Of a stretch of 64,000 nucleotides of DNA, positions 61,701-64,000 are shown piece by piece. This stretch comes from Glossina fuscipes (taxonomy: Eukaryota > Arthropoda > Insecta > Diptera > Glossinidae): the NCBI RefSeq assembly GCF_014805625.2, contig NW_023998458.1, forward strand, positions 1,035,480 through 1,099,479. The letters run 5' to 3'. A program made the position numbers and the translations under genes. Every line of letters starts with the position of its first letter. Positions within the stretch are counted from its first letter, which is position 1. Under the pieces are notes generated by a model. The model was not told where the DNA came from, did not search any database, and saw only the letters and a list, made by a program, of their open reading frames with translations.

Positions 61701-62550
61701 AAAGAAAGAGAATTAATAAAACCGTATCATATTACACTTGTGTTACTCATAAAGTCGGGAAACTTTATGATAACCGCAACGGTCTTAATACGCGTAGAAA
61801 ATCGTTACAAATAGTTGAAAATTAAATATTATCAAAGATATCATTGAAGTCGCACTTGCTAACACCGCACCGCACCGCACTAGGCGCAAATGGTCGCTTA
61901 CTAAATTAATGGTAATAGAAACCGTAAGTTGCATGTTAAAAAGTATGAAGAGAACGCGAAAATTCACTAAGGATTGCGCATGTCAGTTATTTATAATGAT
62001 TGCAACGCCATCTGTGTATCGCATCGCGGTGCAATTAGTCATAGATGTGTAGAAAGACTATAGCATACACTACGAAAAATTCCATATGAAAATCGATGAA
62101 AATGATTAAAATATATATGAAAGAAAAGTGAAGGAAAGGAAAGGAAAGGCTTTGCAAGCCCTTATAATTTATTAGTTAATTTATTTAGTTTTTCAATATA
62201 TTTTCTGTAATTTAGAAATGGTTAAAAAAGCCTTAAGCATTTTACATAAAATATATAAATTTTTTTTTTTTTGCATAGAAAATATGTGTCGATGAATGAT
62301 TAAGTGTGCGCAATAACAGCATGAGGTCTGAGTCATTTAATTGCCTTCGCTGCACATAGAGAGCGTTGAAAAAATGAAGAGCAAAACAACTAAAAAATTA
62401 CACAAAAAGAAAAAAAAAAAAATTCGCACATATTTGTGAGGTAATGAATAGAAAGAAATGATCAAAAAAAAAAAAAATATATATATATATATATATAGAA
62501 ACCTGCAGCCTTGTATGGTCTTGTAATGTTTCACCTTGGCTCTGGTTAGC

Positions 62551-62604
62551 TGTCTGACTGGCTGACTGGTTGGTTCGTTGGTTGCTTGCTTAACTGACTG
62601 CTGG
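62551..62604. repeat. Imperfect CTGACTGG/GGTT tetranucleotide tract
   Basis: TGTCTGACTGGCTGACTGGTTGGTTCGTTGGTTGCTTGCTTAACTGACTGCTGG, interleaved CTGA, GGTT and GCTT units. Confidence 0.7.
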
Positions 62605-63648
62605 TCTTGTTTATGACTTACTATTGCTGGTCAATAGAGTGTCGGCTTTATTTTCTATTTAATTTGTTTTTATTTATTTTTTTTAGTTTTACTGAGAGAG
62701 CGGCTACAACACAGCTATCACAACTAGACTAAGATGATATTCGTTGGCTGGGGGGCATTTGCAACAGGTAGCTGCAACAAGCATTTTTCGCCGACAAGAC
62801 TGTTGCAACGTTGCCAAAGAGACACTTAACCCGTCGCTATGCCATGTAATGTGATGGTAGATCCCATTAACAGTCAAGTGTTAGTTAGCGTTTCCTTTTC
62901 TTTTTGTTTTTTTTGGTACAAGCAAGCATACACAAGGCTGAGGCTATATGTCTAACACTTTGTATTTACATACATGAGTGTGATTAATACGTTATTGGCC
63001 GCCAGGAAAATTAATTCACCGCAACCAATGTTTTTCAGCACGCTTTTACTCTATCGGTCCACGGCTGCTGAACTAAAGTTGATTTGTTTTTACCTCGTAA
63101 TCTGGCAATTCATCGACAAATTTTCATTTCATTTCGTTTTAATTTCCACATGTTTTACCGACATGAACACACACACACAAATTTATTAATACTATCCTCT
63201 ATGCCAGACGTGCAGAGACACATATCCATTAAATATGCAAATTTTTTTTCTCTTCCTTGGTGGCGTTTTTATTTTTTTTTTCCTCAATTTCTTTTTTCTA
63301 TTATTTTGATGTATGCTTCTTGTTTTATTGGTCATGTAAATATCATTTAATTTTCGTTTATTTATGTTTAACCATATGTGCCGGGGTCATAAAATACAAT
63401 TATTTTACAAATTTTGCGATTGCTTTTAATTGGCTTGTGTGCAGCATATAGCCTTGTGTTTAGCTCTCTTTATGTACCGCCTTATTATATTATATAAATT
63501 GATATGCGTATGTGAGACTTTCACGGAAACCAGTGGTTATATTACTTATTCAAAAGGCAACGGTCTTTAAAAATTTCTTTCAAATCTTTGAAAATTTGCT
63601 TATAATTTTTGCAACTGCTCGTCCGCGGTTAATATAGAAAACTATTTG
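62605..63648. other. No gene seen
   Basis: T-rich plus strand with overlapping hydrophobic ORFs at 62,974-63,451 produced by T runs; no motif or splice evidence. Confidence 0.5.
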
Positions 63649-63946
63649 TACCCTATACCACTTGTGGTGCAAGGGTGTGTTAAGCAACGCTCAGACATAT
63701 CTTTTATTAAATCTATTGATTCAGAAAATAATTCTTGTCTGTCTCTCCGTCCGTTTGCCTGTCTTCTGTTTTTCTACTCAACATACAGGCCGCATGTTAA
63801 TTGAGATATTTTGATGAAATTTAGTACACTGACGTCTTTTGGCCCAAAGTCAAATTTTATTGAATGTGGTTGGGATCGATCACTTCCAATATAAAGTCTT
63901 ATTTTGAAGACTTGCTATATGAATAACTGTATGGCAGTGTAGGGTA
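63649..63946 (-). repeat. Short interspersed repeat, copy E
   Basis: TACCCTATACCACTTGTGGTGCAAGGGTGTGTTAAGC at the low end and CTATATGAATAACTGTATGGCAGTGTAGGGTAT at the high end. On the minus strand it starts ATACCCTACACTGCCATACAGTTATTCATATAG, like copies A and D, then AAAATAAGAC, GGAAGTGATCGATCC, CATCAAAATATC and the GACAGGCAAACGGACGGAGAGACAGAC core. Length 298 bp, no ORF. Confidence 0.72.
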
Positions 63947-64000
63947 TTTAGCGTTGAGCCCTGTCTACTATAATGCTTCTATTTGTTTCATGTATATTAT

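Larger units (their letters stand above)
53870..62550. other. No gene seen
   Basis: About 8.7 kb of AT-rich DNA with homopolymer runs (notably T-rich 59,047-59,092) and small microsatellites. A patch at 60,600-60,642 resembles Pol III box A and box B (see findings). ORFs of up to 126 codons (59,492-59,872) are low-complexity. Confidence 0.5.

Overview
The window is AT-rich, gene-poor nuclear DNA of an insect. The short introns (66 bp in the one firm gene), the nested LINE and mariner relics, the TA, TTG and TTA microsatellites and the overall base composition suggest a dipteran. A tephritid-like fruit fly is my best guess, but that is inference. There are no operons, CRISPR arrays or bacterial features. 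Two runs of N (12,544-12,943 and 53,813-53,822) are flanked on both sides by the same sequence and look like false assembly gaps.

Layout. 1-1,010: 3' end of an I-like non-LTR retrotransposon with a dead RNase H domain and a (TAA)n tail. 1,724-2,013, 3,755-3,832, 25,854-26,084, 41,884-42,226 and 63,649-63,946 (plus fragments): a divergent short interspersed repeat family with ATACCCTACA-type inverted ends. 6,129-6,941 (-): a chain of four possible exons with matching phases, protein unknown. 8,330-9,230: an old tandem array with a period of about 150 bp. 10,153-10,479 (+): the only firmly identified host gene, a compact two-exon cytochrome c oxidase subunit 6C-like gene. 18,436-19,549: a decayed mariner transposase gene into which a second copy of the same I-like LINE inserted, leaving a target-site duplication. 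50,870-51,953: a GC-richer, ORF-free element of about 1.06 kb flanked by a 15-bp direct repeat. 52,263-52,626: a possible gag-like zinc-knuckle relic.

The most interesting item is the element at 50,883-51,938. Its first ~105 bases fold by eye into an HDV-like self-cleaving ribozyme: P1, a J1/2 hairpin insert, P2, P3, P1.1, a UUCG-capped P4 and a GGCUAAG J4/2 strand carrying the candidate catalytic C. The flanking direct repeat ends within 1-2 nt of the predicted cleavage site, as expected if the ribozyme sets the 5' end of a retrotransposed RNA. The 3' third is a run of perfect stem-loops. It therefore looks like a full-length, non-autonomous, ribozyme-headed retroelement.

Most of the rest is intergenic or intronic DNA with microsatellites and homopolymer runs. 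Many ORFs of 60-140 codons exist, but they are what AT-rich noise produces, and I do not annotate them as genes.
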